Source: Beijerinckiaceae bacterium (GTDB lineage: Bacteria; Pseudomonadota; Alphaproteobacteria; Rhizobiales; Beijerinckiaceae). From it: a DNA stretch of 64,000 nucleotides. Both the position numbers and the translations under genes were made by a program. Below, one piece after another: positions 16,310 through 25,600 of the stretch. Each line of letters opens with the position of its first letter. Position 1 is the first letter of the stretch. The notes below the pieces were generated by a model. The model did not search any database and had not been told where the DNA came from. It was given only the letters and a program-made list of their open reading frames with translations. Location: the NCBI GenBank assembly GCA_019745195.1, contig JAIETL010000002.1, positions 1-64,000 on the forward strand. Direction: 5' to 3'.

Positions 16310-17479
16310 ATGAGCGCCGCCGTCTGGGCCGGCCTGTTCGCAGGCCTGCTCGTCGCGACGAACCTGCTTTGCCAGGCGATCGCCTTCGTGCGGCTGCGCC
16401 GCCGGGACAGGGGCTCGGCCGTGCTCGCGGCCCTGCCGCCGGTGACGATCGTGCGCCCGGTGCGCGGCATCGAGGCCTTCAGCCGCGAGACGCTGACATC
16501 GGGCCTGACGCTGGAATATGCGCGCTACCGGACGCTGATCTGCGTCGCCGACGCCGACGACCCGATCGTGCCGCTGGTCGAGGAGCAGATCGCCCGCTTC
16601 GGGGCAGATCGGGTTTCGCTGATCATCGGCGACGTTCCCGTCAGCGCCAATCCCAAACTCAACAACTGCGTCAAGGGCTGGGAGGCGGCGACGACCGAAT
16701 GGGTCATCCTCGCCGATTCCAACGTGCTGATGCCGAAGGACTATATCCAGCGCATGCTCGCCGCGTGGCGGCCCGACAGCGGGCTCGTCTGCTCGACGCC
16801 GGCGGGGTCGCGGCCGCAGAATTTTGGCGCCGAGGTCGAATGCGCCTTTCTCAACACCTTCCAGGCGCGCTGGCAATATGCCGGCGAGGCGCTGGGCTTC
16901 GGCTTCGCGCAGGGCAAGTCGATGCTCTGGAACAAGCCGTTTCTCGACGCCAATGGCGGCATCGCGGCGCTTAGCCAGGAGATCGCCGAGGACGCGGCCG
17001 CGACCAAGCTGGTCCGCCGCGCCGGAAAACATGTCCATCTCGTCGGCCAGCCGTTCGAGCAGCCGCTCGGCGCGCGCTCCCTGCGCGATGTGGCGCAGCG
17101 CCAGTTCCGCTGGGCGCGGCTGCGCCGCGTGACGTTCCTGCCCTTCTTCGCGCCCGAGATCCTCGCCGGGCCGCTCGTGCCGGCGCTGCTGGCCGCCTTC
17201 GCCGCGCCGGCTTTCGGGCTATCCACCTGGCTCGGCCCGCTGCTCGTGCTCCTGCCCTGGTATGCCGCCGAGATGGCTCTGGCGGCCGGCGTCGGCTGGT
17301 ATTCGTCCTGGCGGATGCCGGCGGCGCTGCTCGTGCGCGACATCGTCTTCCCGGGCATCTGGGCCTACGCCTTCATCGCCCGCGAGGTAAGCTGGCGCGG
17401 AAACTCCATGAAGATCAGGACGGATGGGGCCGATGAGCTGAATGCGGCGACGCCGGCGGTATTGAAGACTGAAGCGTGA
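16310..17479 (+). CDS. GT21 glycosyltransferase (ceramide glucosyltransferase/HpnI-like)
   Basis: The protein has 389 residues. One N-terminal helix anchors a GT-A domain with VTIVRPVRG, a D-x-D (VADADD), ADSNVLMP and the QFRWARLRR motif (Q-x-x-R-W) typical of ceramide glucosyltransferases. Two to three helices lie at the C-terminus. Bacterial members glycosylate ceramide, diacylglycerol or, as HpnI, bacteriohopanetetrol. It sits 16 bases after pheS with a strong ribosome site (GCAGGAGG), so it is expressed with pheS. A ChbG/HpnK-type deacetylase is at 24.7 kb. The acceptor lipid is not known. Confidence 0.85.
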   Translation: MSAAVWAGLFAGLLVATNLLCQAIAFVRLRRRDRGSAVLAALPPVTIVRPVRGIEAFSRETLTSGLTLEYARYRTLICVADADDPIVPLVEEQIARFGADRVSLIIGDVPVSANPKLNNCVKGWEAATTEWVILADSNVLMPKDYIQRMLAAWRPDSGLVCSTPAGSRPQNFGAEVECAFLNTFQARWQYAGEALGFGFAQGKSMLWNKPFLDANGGIAALSQEIAEDAAATKLVRRAGKHVHLVGQPFEQPLGARSLRDVAQRQFRWARLRRVTFLPFFAPEILAGPLVPALLAAFAAPAFGLSTWLGPLLVLLPWYAAEMALAAGVGWYSSWRMPAALLVRDIVFPGIWAYAFIAREVSWRGNSMKIRTDGADELNAATPAVLKTEA

Positions 17480-17532
17480 ACGCCATGGCCGCAGCGCCGG
17501 GGCGATGATAAAGAGGCATACCAACTGGAAGC

Positions 17533-17844
17533 ATGACCATGCTGAAGCGCGATGAAGCGGAAAAATTGATCGAGCAGACGATGCGCGACCACCTCGGCCC
17601 CATGGTTGCCCAGGTCGACGTCAGGTTCGCCGATGACCAGATGGGCGAACCCGCGATCTTCGTCGATACCTTTCTGAAAGACAAAATCCCTTATGAAGAA
17701 GGGCGTTTTCCGCGCTTGATCCGGGCGGTCATGGAAGTGCTGGAGGCGCAAGGCGACAATCGGTTCCCTTATCTGGCGCTCAAGCCGCTCAACGATACTT
17801 ATCCGCCGGGAGTCGTCGTCCAGCCGCGCGCGCGACATGGCTGA
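17533..17844 (+). CDS. small hypothetical protein, partner of the HEPN-like gene
   Basis: The protein has 103 residues and no signal peptide or membrane segment. It looks like a small alpha/beta protein (VAQVDVRFADD, IFVDTFLKDKIP). Its stop overlaps the start of the next gene by eight bases, so the two form a cassette. The arrangement recalls two-gene modules with a HEPN toxin-like partner. The nucleotidyltransferase signature GSxxxG is absent, so it is not an obvious MNT antitoxin. I do not recognise the family. Confidence 0.65.
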   Translation: MTMLKRDEAEKLIEQTMRDHLGPMVAQVDVRFADDQMGEPAIFVDTFLKDKIPYEEGRFPRLIRAVMEVLEAQGDNRFPYLALKPLNDTYPPGVVVQPRARHG

Positions 17845-18303
17845 TCTTTCTGATCATCTGATCACGCTGGCGTGGGAGTTAGCGAAACATAAGACGAAGG
17901 GTGACGCTCTCCACGAAGTCTCAGTTAGAAGAGCCGTCTCGACCGCGTACTACGCGGTCCTCCATGCTTTGCTGCGTGCTTTTGCGGAGCAGGTCGTAAG
18001 GCCCGAACACCGGCTCGATGACGCCTACAGCACAGAGTTTACCGCTTTCCTGACCACAGGCCGCTGCTAAACAGCCTTCTAGCAGCAAGCGGCGACGAAA
18101 CACTGAAAAACATCGCCACGACATTTAAAGCCCTGCAAGAGCTGCGCATGAAAGCGGACTATGATCCTCGACCACTTGATATCGGCGACGCCGAGCTTGA
18201 CACCCTGATGGAAGACGCCTTCTGGACTGCTGCGAGCATCTGCGCCCTCGATCCGCAGCAGCGCCTCGCGATTATCGCCGCTCTTCTCAGCAAACGTCGT
18301 TAG
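17837..18303 (+). pseudogene. HEPN-like protein gene, frameshifted
   Basis: The first frame reads MADLSDHLITLAWELA, then VRRAVSTAYYAVLHALL, and stops at 18068-18070. The next frame continues the protein: VYRFPDHRPLLNSLLA from 18037, then ELRMKADYDPRP, to TAG at 18301-18303. The second part carries the R-x3-ADYD signature of this HEPN subgroup, and the VYR-x2-DH element expected just before it is split by the shift. A single missing base near 18035-18038 explains it. It could be an inactivated toxin, a sequencing error or a programmed shift; the first is favoured. Intact length would be about 155 residues. Confidence 0.75.
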
Positions 18304-18314
18304 TTGAAACGTTC

Positions 18315-20738
18315 ATGAAATTCACGCACGCTTGGCTCAAGAGCCATCTCGACACCACCGACACGCTCGACGCCATCGCCGAGACCCTCACCCGCGTCGG
18401 GCTCGAGGTCGAGGGCGTCGAGGACAAGGCGAAGGCGCTTTCGGCCTTCACCATCGCCTATGTCATCGATGCGAAGCCGCACCCGAACGCCGATCGGCTG
18501 CGCGTCTGCATGGTCGATACCGGCGCGGGCGAACCCGTGCAGGTCGTCTGTGGCGCGCCGAACGCCCGCACCGGCATGAAGAGCGTGTTCTCGCCCCCGG
18601 GAACCTATATCCCCGGCAAGGACATCACGCTCGGCAAGGGCGTGATCCGAGGCGTCGAATCAAACGGTATGCTGTGCTCGGCGGCCGAGCTTCAGACCTC
18701 CGACGAGTCCGACGGCATTATCGACCTTCCCGACGACGCGCCGATCGGGCAGCCCTATGCCAGCTATATCGGCCTCGACGACGCAGTGATCGAGATCGCG
18801 GTGACGCCCAACCGCGCCGATGCGCTCGGCGTCGCCGGCGTCGCGCGCGATCTCGCGGCCGCAGGCCTCGGCGCGCTGAGGACGCCGGCCGTGAAGCCGA
18901 TCCGGGGCTCGTTCCCCTGCCCCATTTCGGTGACGCTCGATTTTTCGCCCGAGGACAGGCCGCTCTGCCCGGCCTTCGCGCTGCGGCTCGTGCGCGGCGT
19001 CAAGAACGGCCCCTCGCCGGAGTGGCTGCAGGCGCGGCTGCGGGCGATCGGGCTTCGGCCGATCAACACGCTGGTCGACATCACCAACTTCATGACCTTC
19101 GACCGCAACCGGCCGCTGCACGTCTTCGACGCAGCCAAGGTCAGGGGCAATCTCGTTGTGCGCCGGGCGAAGGATGGCGAAAGCATTCTGGCGCTCGACG
19201 GCAAGACCTATACGCTGAGCAACGAGCAGGTCGTCATCGCCGACGATCACGGCGTCGAATCGCTCGCCGGCATCATGGGTGGCGAGGCCTCGGGCTGCGA
19301 CGAGACCACGACCGACGTGCTGATCGAGAGCGCGCTCTGGAACCCGCTCAACATTGCCCGTTCGGGCCGGGCGCTCGGCATCAACTCGGATGCGCGCTAC
19401 CGCTTCGAGCGCGGGGTCGACCCGGATTTCTGCCGGCCTGGGCTCGATCTCGCCACCGCGATGATCGTCGAACTCTGCGGCGGCGAGCCCTCCGAGATGG
19501 TCCTCGCCGGCGAACTGCCCGACGACGCCCTGGCGATCGATTTTCCCTGGTCGGAGGTCAAGCGCCTGACCGGGCTCGATCTGCCGCAGAGCGAGATGCA
19601 GGCCGCGCTGACCGCGCTTGGCTTTCAGGTTTCCGGCGCGGGCGAGCGCGTCACGGTCGTGGCCCCGTCCTGGCGCGGCGATGTCGGGGGCAAGGCCGAT
19701 CTCGTCGAGGAAATCCTGCGCATCGCAGGGCTCGACCGTGTCGTCTCGACGCCGCTGCCGCGCATCAAGAGCGAGGTCGTCAAACCGGTCCTGACCGTGC
19801 TGCAGAAGCGCACGCGCCTCGCCAAGCGTCTGCTCGCCAGCCGCGGCATGGTCGAGGCCGTGACCTGGTCGTTCATCGCCAAGGACGCCGCCAAACTCTT
19901 CGGCGGCGGCTCCCCCACGCTCGCGCTGGCCAATCCGATCGCGGCCGATCTTTCCGACATGCGGCCCTCGCTGCTGCCAGGGCTGATCAAGGCGGCGCAA
20001 GTCAATGCCGACCGGGGACTTGGCGACATCGCGCTGTTCGAGGTCGGGCAGGTGTTCCAGAGCGACGAGCCCGAGGGTCAGTTGATCGCCGCCGCAGGCC
20101 TGCGGCGCGGCACGGCGCGGCTGGAAGGCGTCGGCCGGCATTGGGACGGCGCTGCCAGACCAGCTGATGCGCTCGACGCCAAGGCCGATGTGATGGGACT
20201 TCTTGCAGGACTTGGCGTGCCCGTCGGCGGCCTGCAGGTCGTGGCGGGCGGCCCCGGCTGGGCTCATCCCGGCCGTTCCGCGACCTTGCGTTTCGGCCCC
20301 AAGGGCGTGATCGGGGCCTTCGGCGAGGTGCATCCGCGCATCCTCAAGGCGCTCGACGTCAAGGGGCCGCTGGTCGCCTTCGAGATCCATCTCGATGCAC
20401 TGCCCCTGCCGAAATTCAAGCCGACCAAGATCAAGCCGAGGCTTGCCCTGTCGGGCTTCCAGCCGGTGACGCGTGATTTCGCGTTCATCGTCGAGAAATC
20501 TGTCGCGGCCGGCGAGATGATGAAGAGCGCGCAGAACACGGATCGTGCGCTGATCGCGGAGGTCTCGGTGTTCGATCTCTATGAGGGGCCGGGCGTCGAG
20601 GCGGGTCGGAAATCGGTCGCGCTGGCGGTGACGCTGCAGCCGCAGGAAAAGACGCTCACCGAAGCCGAGATCGAGGCGGTCGGCGCCAGGATCGTCGCCG
20701 AGTTGGCCAAGCGTTACGGCGCGACGCTGCGGGGGTGA
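18315..20738 (+). CDS. pheT: phenylalanine-tRNA ligase beta subunit
   Basis: The protein has 807 residues, full length. It has an N-terminal tRNA-binding EMAP-like domain ([16 protein letters not shown]), the B3/B4 editing domain ([18 protein letters not shown]), a B5 domain, and a C-terminal anticodon-binding fold ([14 protein letters not shown]). The start lies 11 bases after the frameshifted HEPN-like gene and has no good Shine-Dalgarno, so translation may depend on coupling or on its own promoter inside the inserted genes. Confidence 0.98.
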   Translation: MKFTHAWLKSHLDTTDTLDAIAETLTRVGLEVEGVEDKAKALSAFTIAYVIDAKPHPNADRLRVCMVDTGAGEPVQVVCGAPNARTGMKSVFSPPGTYIPGKDITLGKGVIRGVESNGMLCSAAELQTSDESDGIIDLPDDAPIGQPYASYIGLDDAVIEIAVTPNRADALGVAGVARDLAAAGLGALRTPAVKPIRGSFPCPISVTLDFSPEDRPLCPAFALRLVRGVKNGPSPEWLQARLRAIGLRPINTLVDITNFMTFDRNRPLHVFDAAKVRGNLVVRRAKDGESILALDGKTYTLSNEQVVIADDHGVESLAGIMGGEASGCDETTTDVLIESALWNPLNIARSGRALGINSDARYRFERGVDPDFCRPGLDLATAMIVELCGGEPSEMVLAGELPDDALAIDFPWSEVKRLTGLDLPQSEMQAALTALGFQVSGAGERVTVVAPSWRGDVGGKADLVEEILRIAGLDRVVSTPLPRIKSEVVKPVLTVLQKRTRLAKRLLASRGMVEAVTWSFIAKDAAKLFGGGSPTLALANPIAADLSDMRPSLLPGLIKAAQVNADRGLGDIALFEVGQVFQSDEPEGQLIAAAGLRRGTARLEGVGRHWDGAARPADALDAKADVMGLLAGLGVPVGGLQVVAGGPGWAHPGRSATLRFGPKGVIGAFGEVHPRILKALDVKGPLVAFEIHLDALPLPKFKPTKIKPRLALSGFQPVTRDFAFIVEKSVAAGEMMKSAQNTDRALIAEVSVFDLYEGPGVEAGRKSVALAVTLQPQEKTLTEAEIEAVGARIVAELAKRYGATLRG

Positions 20739-20868
20739 GCGAAGCCGACGCGATCCATCACGCCTTCCGATCGCTTCCATCACATCAGATCATCGCCGCC
20801 ATGTTGACGTCGGTCCGTCGCGGGCAGACGGTGCCGGTCAGCATAACTGACCAAATCGGAGCGCCGCG

Positions 20869-21732
20869 ATGGCATGGTATTCCCAGACCTGGAGCTGGTT
20901 CGAGGGTGAGTGGCATGAGGGCAACCCCGGCCTCGTCGGCCCGCGCACGCACGCGCTCTGGCAGGCCTCGGCCGTGTTCGACGGCGCGCGCCATTTCGAC
21001 GGCGTCGCGCCCGATCTCGACAGGCATGCCGCCCGCGTCAACCGTTCGGCGCTGGCGCTCGGCCTCAAGCCCACCGTGACCCCCGAGTTCATCGTCGAGA
21101 AGACGCTTGAAGGCGCGAAGAAATTCGCCCCCGGCACGGCGCTCTACGTCAAGCCGATGTACTGGGCCGAGGCCGACGGCCCCTCGACCATCATCGCCGA
21201 CGCGGAATCGACCCAGTTCTGCCTGTGCCTGTTCGAGGCGGCGATGCCCCCGGCCGCCGCCGGCTTCACGGTGACGCAAGGCATCTATCGCCGCCCGACC
21301 ATGGAGACGATGCCGACCGACTCCAAGGCCGGCTGTCTCTATCCCAACAACGCCCGCATCCTGCGCGCCGCCAAGGCGGCCGGCTTCGACAATGCGCTGG
21401 TGCTCGACATGCTCGGCAACGTCGCGGAGACCGCGACCTCCAACATCTTCATGGCCAAGGACGGCGTGGTGAAGACGCCCGCGCCCAACGGCACGTTCCT
21501 GAACGGCATCACCCGCCAGCGCGTCATCGGTCTGATGCGGGGAGCCGGGATCACGGTGGAGGAGTGCAGCCTGCGCTATTCGGATTTCGAGCAGGCCGAC
21601 GAGATCTTCACCTCGGGCAACTACTCCAAGGTGATGCCGGTGACGCGCATCGACAACGTCACACTGCAGCCCGGCCCGCTCTATCGCAAGGCGCGCGAGC
21701 TCTACATGGACTTCGCCAAGTCGGCGGCTTGA
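20869..21732 (+). CDS. branched-chain amino-acid aminotransferase-like (class IV PLP)
   Basis: The protein has 287 residues. Class IV fold features are SAVFDGARHFDG, a DSKAGCLYPNNARIL stretch, and ALVLDMLGNVAETATSNIFMAKDG, followed by NGITRQRVIGL. The fold-IV enzymes include BCAT, D-amino-acid aminotransferase and 4-amino-4-deoxychorismate lyase; BCAT-like is the usual label for this subgroup. It stands alone after pheT with GGAG ahead of the ATG, and nearly touches murJ at convergent stops. Confidence 0.85.
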   Translation: MAWYSQTWSWFEGEWHEGNPGLVGPRTHALWQASAVFDGARHFDGVAPDLDRHAARVNRSALALGLKPTVTPEFIVEKTLEGAKKFAPGTALYVKPMYWAEADGPSTIIADAESTQFCLCLFEAAMPPAAAGFTVTQGIYRRPTMETMPTDSKAGCLYPNNARILRAAKAAGFDNALVLDMLGNVAETATSNIFMAKDGVVKTPAPNGTFLNGITRQRVIGLMRGAGITVEECSLRYSDFEQADEIFTSGNYSKVMPVTRIDNVTLQPGPLYRKARELYMDFAKSAA

Positions 21733-21735
21733 ACC

Positions 21736-23262
21736 TTAGCGCAGCAGCCTGACCAACCCGGCCGCCTTGAGCCCAAGGGCAACGACTGCGCCATAGACCA
21801 CGATGGCCGCAATTCCGACGCCGGCGAGCGCGGCAAGCCTCGGCTCCCACGGCATGCTTTGCGCCAGAGCGAGAAGCGGCGGCGCGACGAGCCGCGCCGT
21901 CAGCCCCGCCAGCACGGCGGCGACCAGCACGATGGCGGCCAGCGCCGGAAGCCCCTTCGCCGGCCGTGCCCAGCCTCGCCGCACGCCGAGCAGGAACAGC
22001 AGCCCGACATTGATCCACGCCCCAGCCGCCGTCGCCAGCGCCAGTCCGGATGCGCCGAAATCGCGCCAGAGCAGGAGCTTCAGCGCGATGTTGCAGGCGA
22101 TCGCCGTCAGCGAGACGACCATGGGCGTCGTGGTGTCGCCGCGCGCCTGAAAGCTCGCGACCTGGGTGCGGATCAGCACGATCGCCGGCAGGCCGACCGC
22201 ATAGGCGAACAGCACCGCGCCCGCCGCCTGGCTGGCGGCGGCGTCGAACCGGCCGCGCTCGAACAGGGCGGACACGATCAGCTCGGGAATCGCGAGGAAG
22301 GCGGCCGCAAACGGCGCGGCTGCGACCAGTGTCAGCGCCACGGCGCGGTTCTGCGCCCTGTCGGACGCCGCGACGTCGCCGGCTGCGATGAAGCGGCTCA
22401 TCGTCGGCAGCAGCACCGTGCCCACCCCGATCGCGATCACGCCGATCGGAAGCTGGTAGAGCCGCTCGGCATAGTAGAGCGCGGCATAGGCCCCGGCCGG
22501 CAAGAGCGAGGCGATGATCGTGTCGGCGAAGAGCGCGATCTGGACGCCGGCCGAGCCGATCACGGCCGGTCCGAACGCTTTGAGGAAGGCCTTCATGTCG
22601 GCGTCGAAGCGCGGCCGCGTCAGCGCCGCCGCCACGCCTGCTTGGCGCGCGGCGACCGCCAGCAGCAGCCACTCGAGCAGGCCGGCCGCCGCCACGCCCC
22701 ACGCCGCCGCATAGGCCGCATTGGGGAACAGGAAAGCGACGGCCAGCGCCGCGATCAGGCTGACGTTGAGCAGGATCGGCGCGGCGGCGGCCGCCGCGAA
22801 CCTGTCGACCGCGTTGAGATTGGCCGAGAGCAGCGTCACCAGCGTGATGAAGGTGAGATAGGGGAAGGTGATCCGCGTCAGCGCGACTGCGAGCTCGAAG
22901 CGCTGCGGATCGTTGGCGAAGCCCGGCGCGAGCAGCCTGACCACCTGCGGCATGAAGGGGATTGCGACTGCGAGCAGCGCGATCTGCACGATGACGATCA
23001 GCGTGTAGACGCGGTTCGAGAACAGGCCTGCCGCCGCCGCGCCGGCTTGCTGGCGAATGCGGGTGAAGCTCGGGATATAGGCCTGATTGAACGCGCCTTC
23101 GCCGAAGATGGCGCGGAAATGGTTGGGCAGCCGCAGCGCCACCGAGAACGCGTCCATCAGCGCGCCCGCGCCCAGCACGGCGGCCAGCACGATGTCGCGC
23201 AAAAAGCCGGTCAGGCGCGAGAGCAGCGTGAACCCGCCGACGGAGAGGATTTTTCTGAGCAT
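21736..23262 (-). CDS. murJ: lipid II flippase MurJ
   Basis: The protein has 508 residues from the ATG giving MLRKILSVGGFTLLSR; the upstream extension has only a TTG. There are about 14 helices, with the MVF-family N-terminal stretch TGFLRDIVLAAVLGAG and later LPNHFRAIFGEGAFNQAYIP. It flips lipid II across the inner membrane for peptidoglycan synthesis. It follows a GT2 gene on the same strand, separated by a palindromic repeat. Confidence 0.95.
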   Translation of the reverse strand: MLRKILSVGGFTLLSRLTGFLRDIVLAAVLGAGALMDAFSVALRLPNHFRAIFGEGAFNQAYIPSFTRIRQQAGAAAAGLFSNRVYTLIVIVQIALLAVAIPFMPQVVRLLAPGFANDPQRFELAVALTRITFPYLTFITLVTLLSANLNAVDRFAAAAAAPILLNVSLIAALAVAFLFPNAAYAAAWGVAAAGLLEWLLLAVAARQAGVAAALTRPRFDADMKAFLKAFGPAVIGSAGVQIALFADTIIASLLPAGAYAALYYAERLYQLPIGVIAIGVGTVLLPTMSRFIAAGDVAASDRAQNRAVALTLVAAAPFAAAFLAIPELIVSALFERGRFDAAASQAAGAVLFAYAVGLPAIVLIRTQVASFQARGDTTTPMVVSLTAIACNIALKLLLWRDFGASGLALATAAGAWINVGLLFLLGVRRGWARPAKGLPALAAIVLVAAVLAGLTARLVAPPLLALAQSMPWEPRLAALAGVGIAAIVVYGAVVALGLKAAGLVRLLR

Positions 23263-23292
23263 CGTTGGGCGGCGACTTTGCTTCAACCTGCG

Positions 23293-23393
23293 CCGTCATC
23301 CCGGGCTTGACCCGGGATCCATCCTAGAGCGCCGCCGGTGCCCTACGATGGATCCCGGATCGGCGCTGCTGCGCAGCTTGTCCGGGATGACGG
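23293..23393. repeat. long palindromic repeat, family 3 (copy 1)
   Basis: It begins CCGTCATCCCGG and ends CCGGGATGACGG. Internal arms GGGATCCATCCTA and GATGGATCCCGG form a second stem. A second copy lies at 44436-44546. It lies between the GT2 and murJ genes. Confidence 0.88.
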
Positions 23394-23456
23394 CGAATGT
23401 GGGGCCGGCGATACGAAACGTATTGCCGCCTTCATCCCAGATCGCCCGCCTTGCGT

Positions 23457-24491
23457 CTACCGGATCAGCGGCGGGAGCGCATCGCCGCGCGGGTGATCGA
23501 CGGTGCGGGCGTCAAAACCGACGCGCTCGCCGATGAGGTAGAGCGGCCGGCGTTTCACCTCCGCGAAGATGCGCCCGACATATTCGCCGATCATGCCGAG
23601 CGAAATGAGCTGAATCCCGGAGAAGAACATGATCGAGACGATCAGCGACGGGAAGCCGGGCAGATCGGTGCCGAAGAACAGCGTCCGCAGCAGATAGAAG
23701 GCGGCGGCAAAAGTCGCGACGATGGCGATGACGACGCCGGCCCAGGTCGCGATCTTGAGCGGGATGGTCGAGAACGAGGAGAGCCCGTCGAAGGCGAAGG
23801 AGAACAGCTTCCCGAAGCGGAACTTGGTCTGCCCATGCTCGCGCTCGGCGACGTCGAAGGTGACGCCGGTCGAGCGGAAGCCGACCCAGGCGTACAAGCC
23901 CTTCGAGAAGCGGGCGCGCTCGGGCAAAGCCCGCAGCGCATCGACCACCTTGCGGTCGAGCAGGCGGAAATCGCCCGCGCCTTCGGGCAGTTGCGTCTCG
24001 CCGAAGCTGGCGAAGAGCCGGTAGAACATCCTCGCGAAGTTGCGCTTCAGCGGGCTCTCGCCGTCCCGGTCCGAGCGCTGGCCATAGACGTTCAGATAGC
24101 CCTCGCGCCATTTTGCCAGAAATACGGGGATCGTCTCGGGCGGATGCTGCAGATCGGCGTCCATGATCACGATGGCGTCGCCGCGCGCATGGTCGAGTCC
24201 GGCCGCGATCGCGATTTCCTTGCCGAAATTGCGGCTGAACGAGACTGCGACGATGCGCGGATCGCGCGCGTTGAGCAGGCGCAGCACCGAGAGCGTGCCG
24301 TCGCGGCTTCCGTCATCGACGCAGACCAGCTCCCAGGACTTGACCTCCTTCGCCAGCACGGCGTCAAGCCGTTCGACCAGCAGCGGCAGGTTGTCGGCCT
24401 CGTTGTGGACGGGCACGACGATCGAGAGCTGCGGCCGGTCTGCGCCGGCGGTATCGCGGGTCGAAAAAGGGGCAGGCGATGACTCCGACAC
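23457..24491 (-). CDS. GT2 family polyprenyl-phosphate glycosyltransferase (DPM/ArnC-like)
   Basis: The protein has 344 residues from a GTG start. The GT2 domain shows LSIVVPVHNEADNLP, CVDDGSRDGT and a D-x-D in IMDADLQHPPE. A C-terminal pair of membrane helices (WAGVVIAIVATFAAAFYLL; LIVSIMFFSGIQLISLGMIG) is typical of enzymes that load a sugar on a polyprenyl phosphate for later transfer in the periplasm. It diverges from a ChbG/HpnK deacetylase with 171 bases between, which suggests a shared surface-glycan or glycolipid pathway. Confidence 0.88.
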   Translation of the reverse strand: MSESSPAPFSTRDTAGADRPQLSIVVPVHNEADNLPLLVERLDAVLAKEVKSWELVCVDDGSRDGTLSVLRLLNARDPRIVAVSFSRNFGKEIAIAAGLDHARGDAIVIMDADLQHPPETIPVFLAKWREGYLNVYGQRSDRDGESPLKRNFARMFYRLFASFGETQLPEGAGDFRLLDRKVVDALRALPERARFSKGLYAWVGFRSTGVTFDVAEREHGQTKFRFGKLFSFAFDGLSSFSTIPLKIATWAGVVIAIVATFAAAFYLLRTLFFGTDLPGFPSLIVSIMFFSGIQLISLGMIGEYVGRIFAEVKRRPLYLIGERVGFDARTVDHPRGDALPPLIR

Positions 24492-24662
24492 GAAAACCTA
24501 GACCTCTCAACTCGGGCCAAGACCGGCGCGATGGCGCCCGGGGGCTCGACAGCGCGCCGCGATCCGCACAAAGACCTTGATGCGCGCCGGCCCGCAAGGC
24601 GCCCATGGATGATTGGCGCGCGTGATACATGATTGTCGATGAACCGGGGACAACAGCCGACG

Positions 24663-25499
24663 ATGACGACCGGTTTCGTGCTCTGCGCCGACGACTTCGC
24701 GATGACTGACGGAGTCAGCCGCTCTATCCTGGCGTTGCTGGAGGATGGCAGGCTCTCGGCCACCGGCGCGATGACCAACCGCCCGCATTGGCCGCGATTC
24801 GCCGGCGACCTCGCCGCCCATGCCGGCCATGCCGATCTCGGCCTGCATCTCAACCTGACCTGCGCCGCGCCGCTGAGCACGATGCCACGCCTCGCGCCGG
24901 GCGGCGAACTGCCGAAACTGGGCGAACTGGCGCGGGCGGCCGTCGCCTCCGCTGAGGTCCGTTTGGAGATCGCGCTGGAGATCGACCGCCAGCTCGACGC
25001 CTTCGAGCAGGCGCTCGGCCGCACTCCCGATTTCGTCGATGGCCATCAGCATGTCCATGTCCTGCCCGGCATTCGCGGCGCGGTGCTCTCCTCGATTGCG
25101 CGGCGCTATCCGGCCGGCAGCGTCTATCTGCGCGACCCGTCCGACCGGGCGGCCGCGATCCGGGCGCGCGGCGTCGCGGTCGGCAAGGCGCTGGTCATTT
25201 CAGGTCTCGGCTGGGGCATGCGTCGCGCGGCGGCGCGGTGCGGCATTCCGGTCAATCGCGGCTTTTCCGGCGCCTCCCCCTTCGATCCGGCCCGTGATTT
25301 CGCGGATGATCTCGCGCGCTTCCTGATCCGGCCCGGCCCGGCCCATCTCGTCATGTGCCATCCCGGCTTCATCGACGACGAACTTGCGATGCTCGACCCC
25401 GTGATCGCGACGCGGCCGCTCGAGCATGCCGCACTCGCAGCCTTTACGCCGCCGCCCGGTCTGGCGGTCCGGCGGTTCGCCGCGCTGCAAGGATCATGA
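24663..25499 (+). CDS. ChbG/HpnK-family (YdjC-like) deacetylase
   Basis: The protein has 278 residues from MTTGFVLCADDF; in-frame starts 24 or 30 bases earlier lack ribosome sites. Metal ligands are visible as ADDF near the N-terminus and the H-x-H pair of DGHQHVHVLP; VMCHPGF near the end is also conserved. The family removes N-acetyl groups from chitooligosaccharides (ChbG) or from GlcNAc-bacteriohopanetetrol (HpnK). Its neighbour is a divergent GT2, and a GT21/HpnI-like gene is 7 kb away. Confidence 0.85.
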   Translation: MTTGFVLCADDFAMTDGVSRSILALLEDGRLSATGAMTNRPHWPRFAGDLAAHAGHADLGLHLNLTCAAPLSTMPRLAPGGELPKLGELARAAVASAEVRLEIALEIDRQLDAFEQALGRTPDFVDGHQHVHVLPGIRGAVLSSIARRYPAGSVYLRDPSDRAAAIRARGVAVGKALVISGLGWGMRRAAARCGIPVNRGFSGASPFDPARDFADDLARFLIRPGPAHLVMCHPGFIDDELAMLDPVIATRPLEHAALAAFTPPPGLAVRRFAALQGS

Positions 25500-25600
25500 A
25501 TATCGCAATCGAAAATTTACCCTGACGGACCAGAGTGGGCGTTGGGGTGCGGTAACCGTCCGGACCTGTCTTCAAGGCTGGCGGCAAGGGCATCGACACA

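Noticed and set aside
17533..17844. Antitoxin of a HEPN/MNT pair
   Set aside because: No nucleotidyltransferase GSxxxG signature is visible, so the partner is left as unknown.
21859..23310. 483-residue plus-strand frame opposite murJ
   Set aside because: Arg/Gln/Asp-rich shadow with no recognisable motif; murJ on the minus strand is certain.
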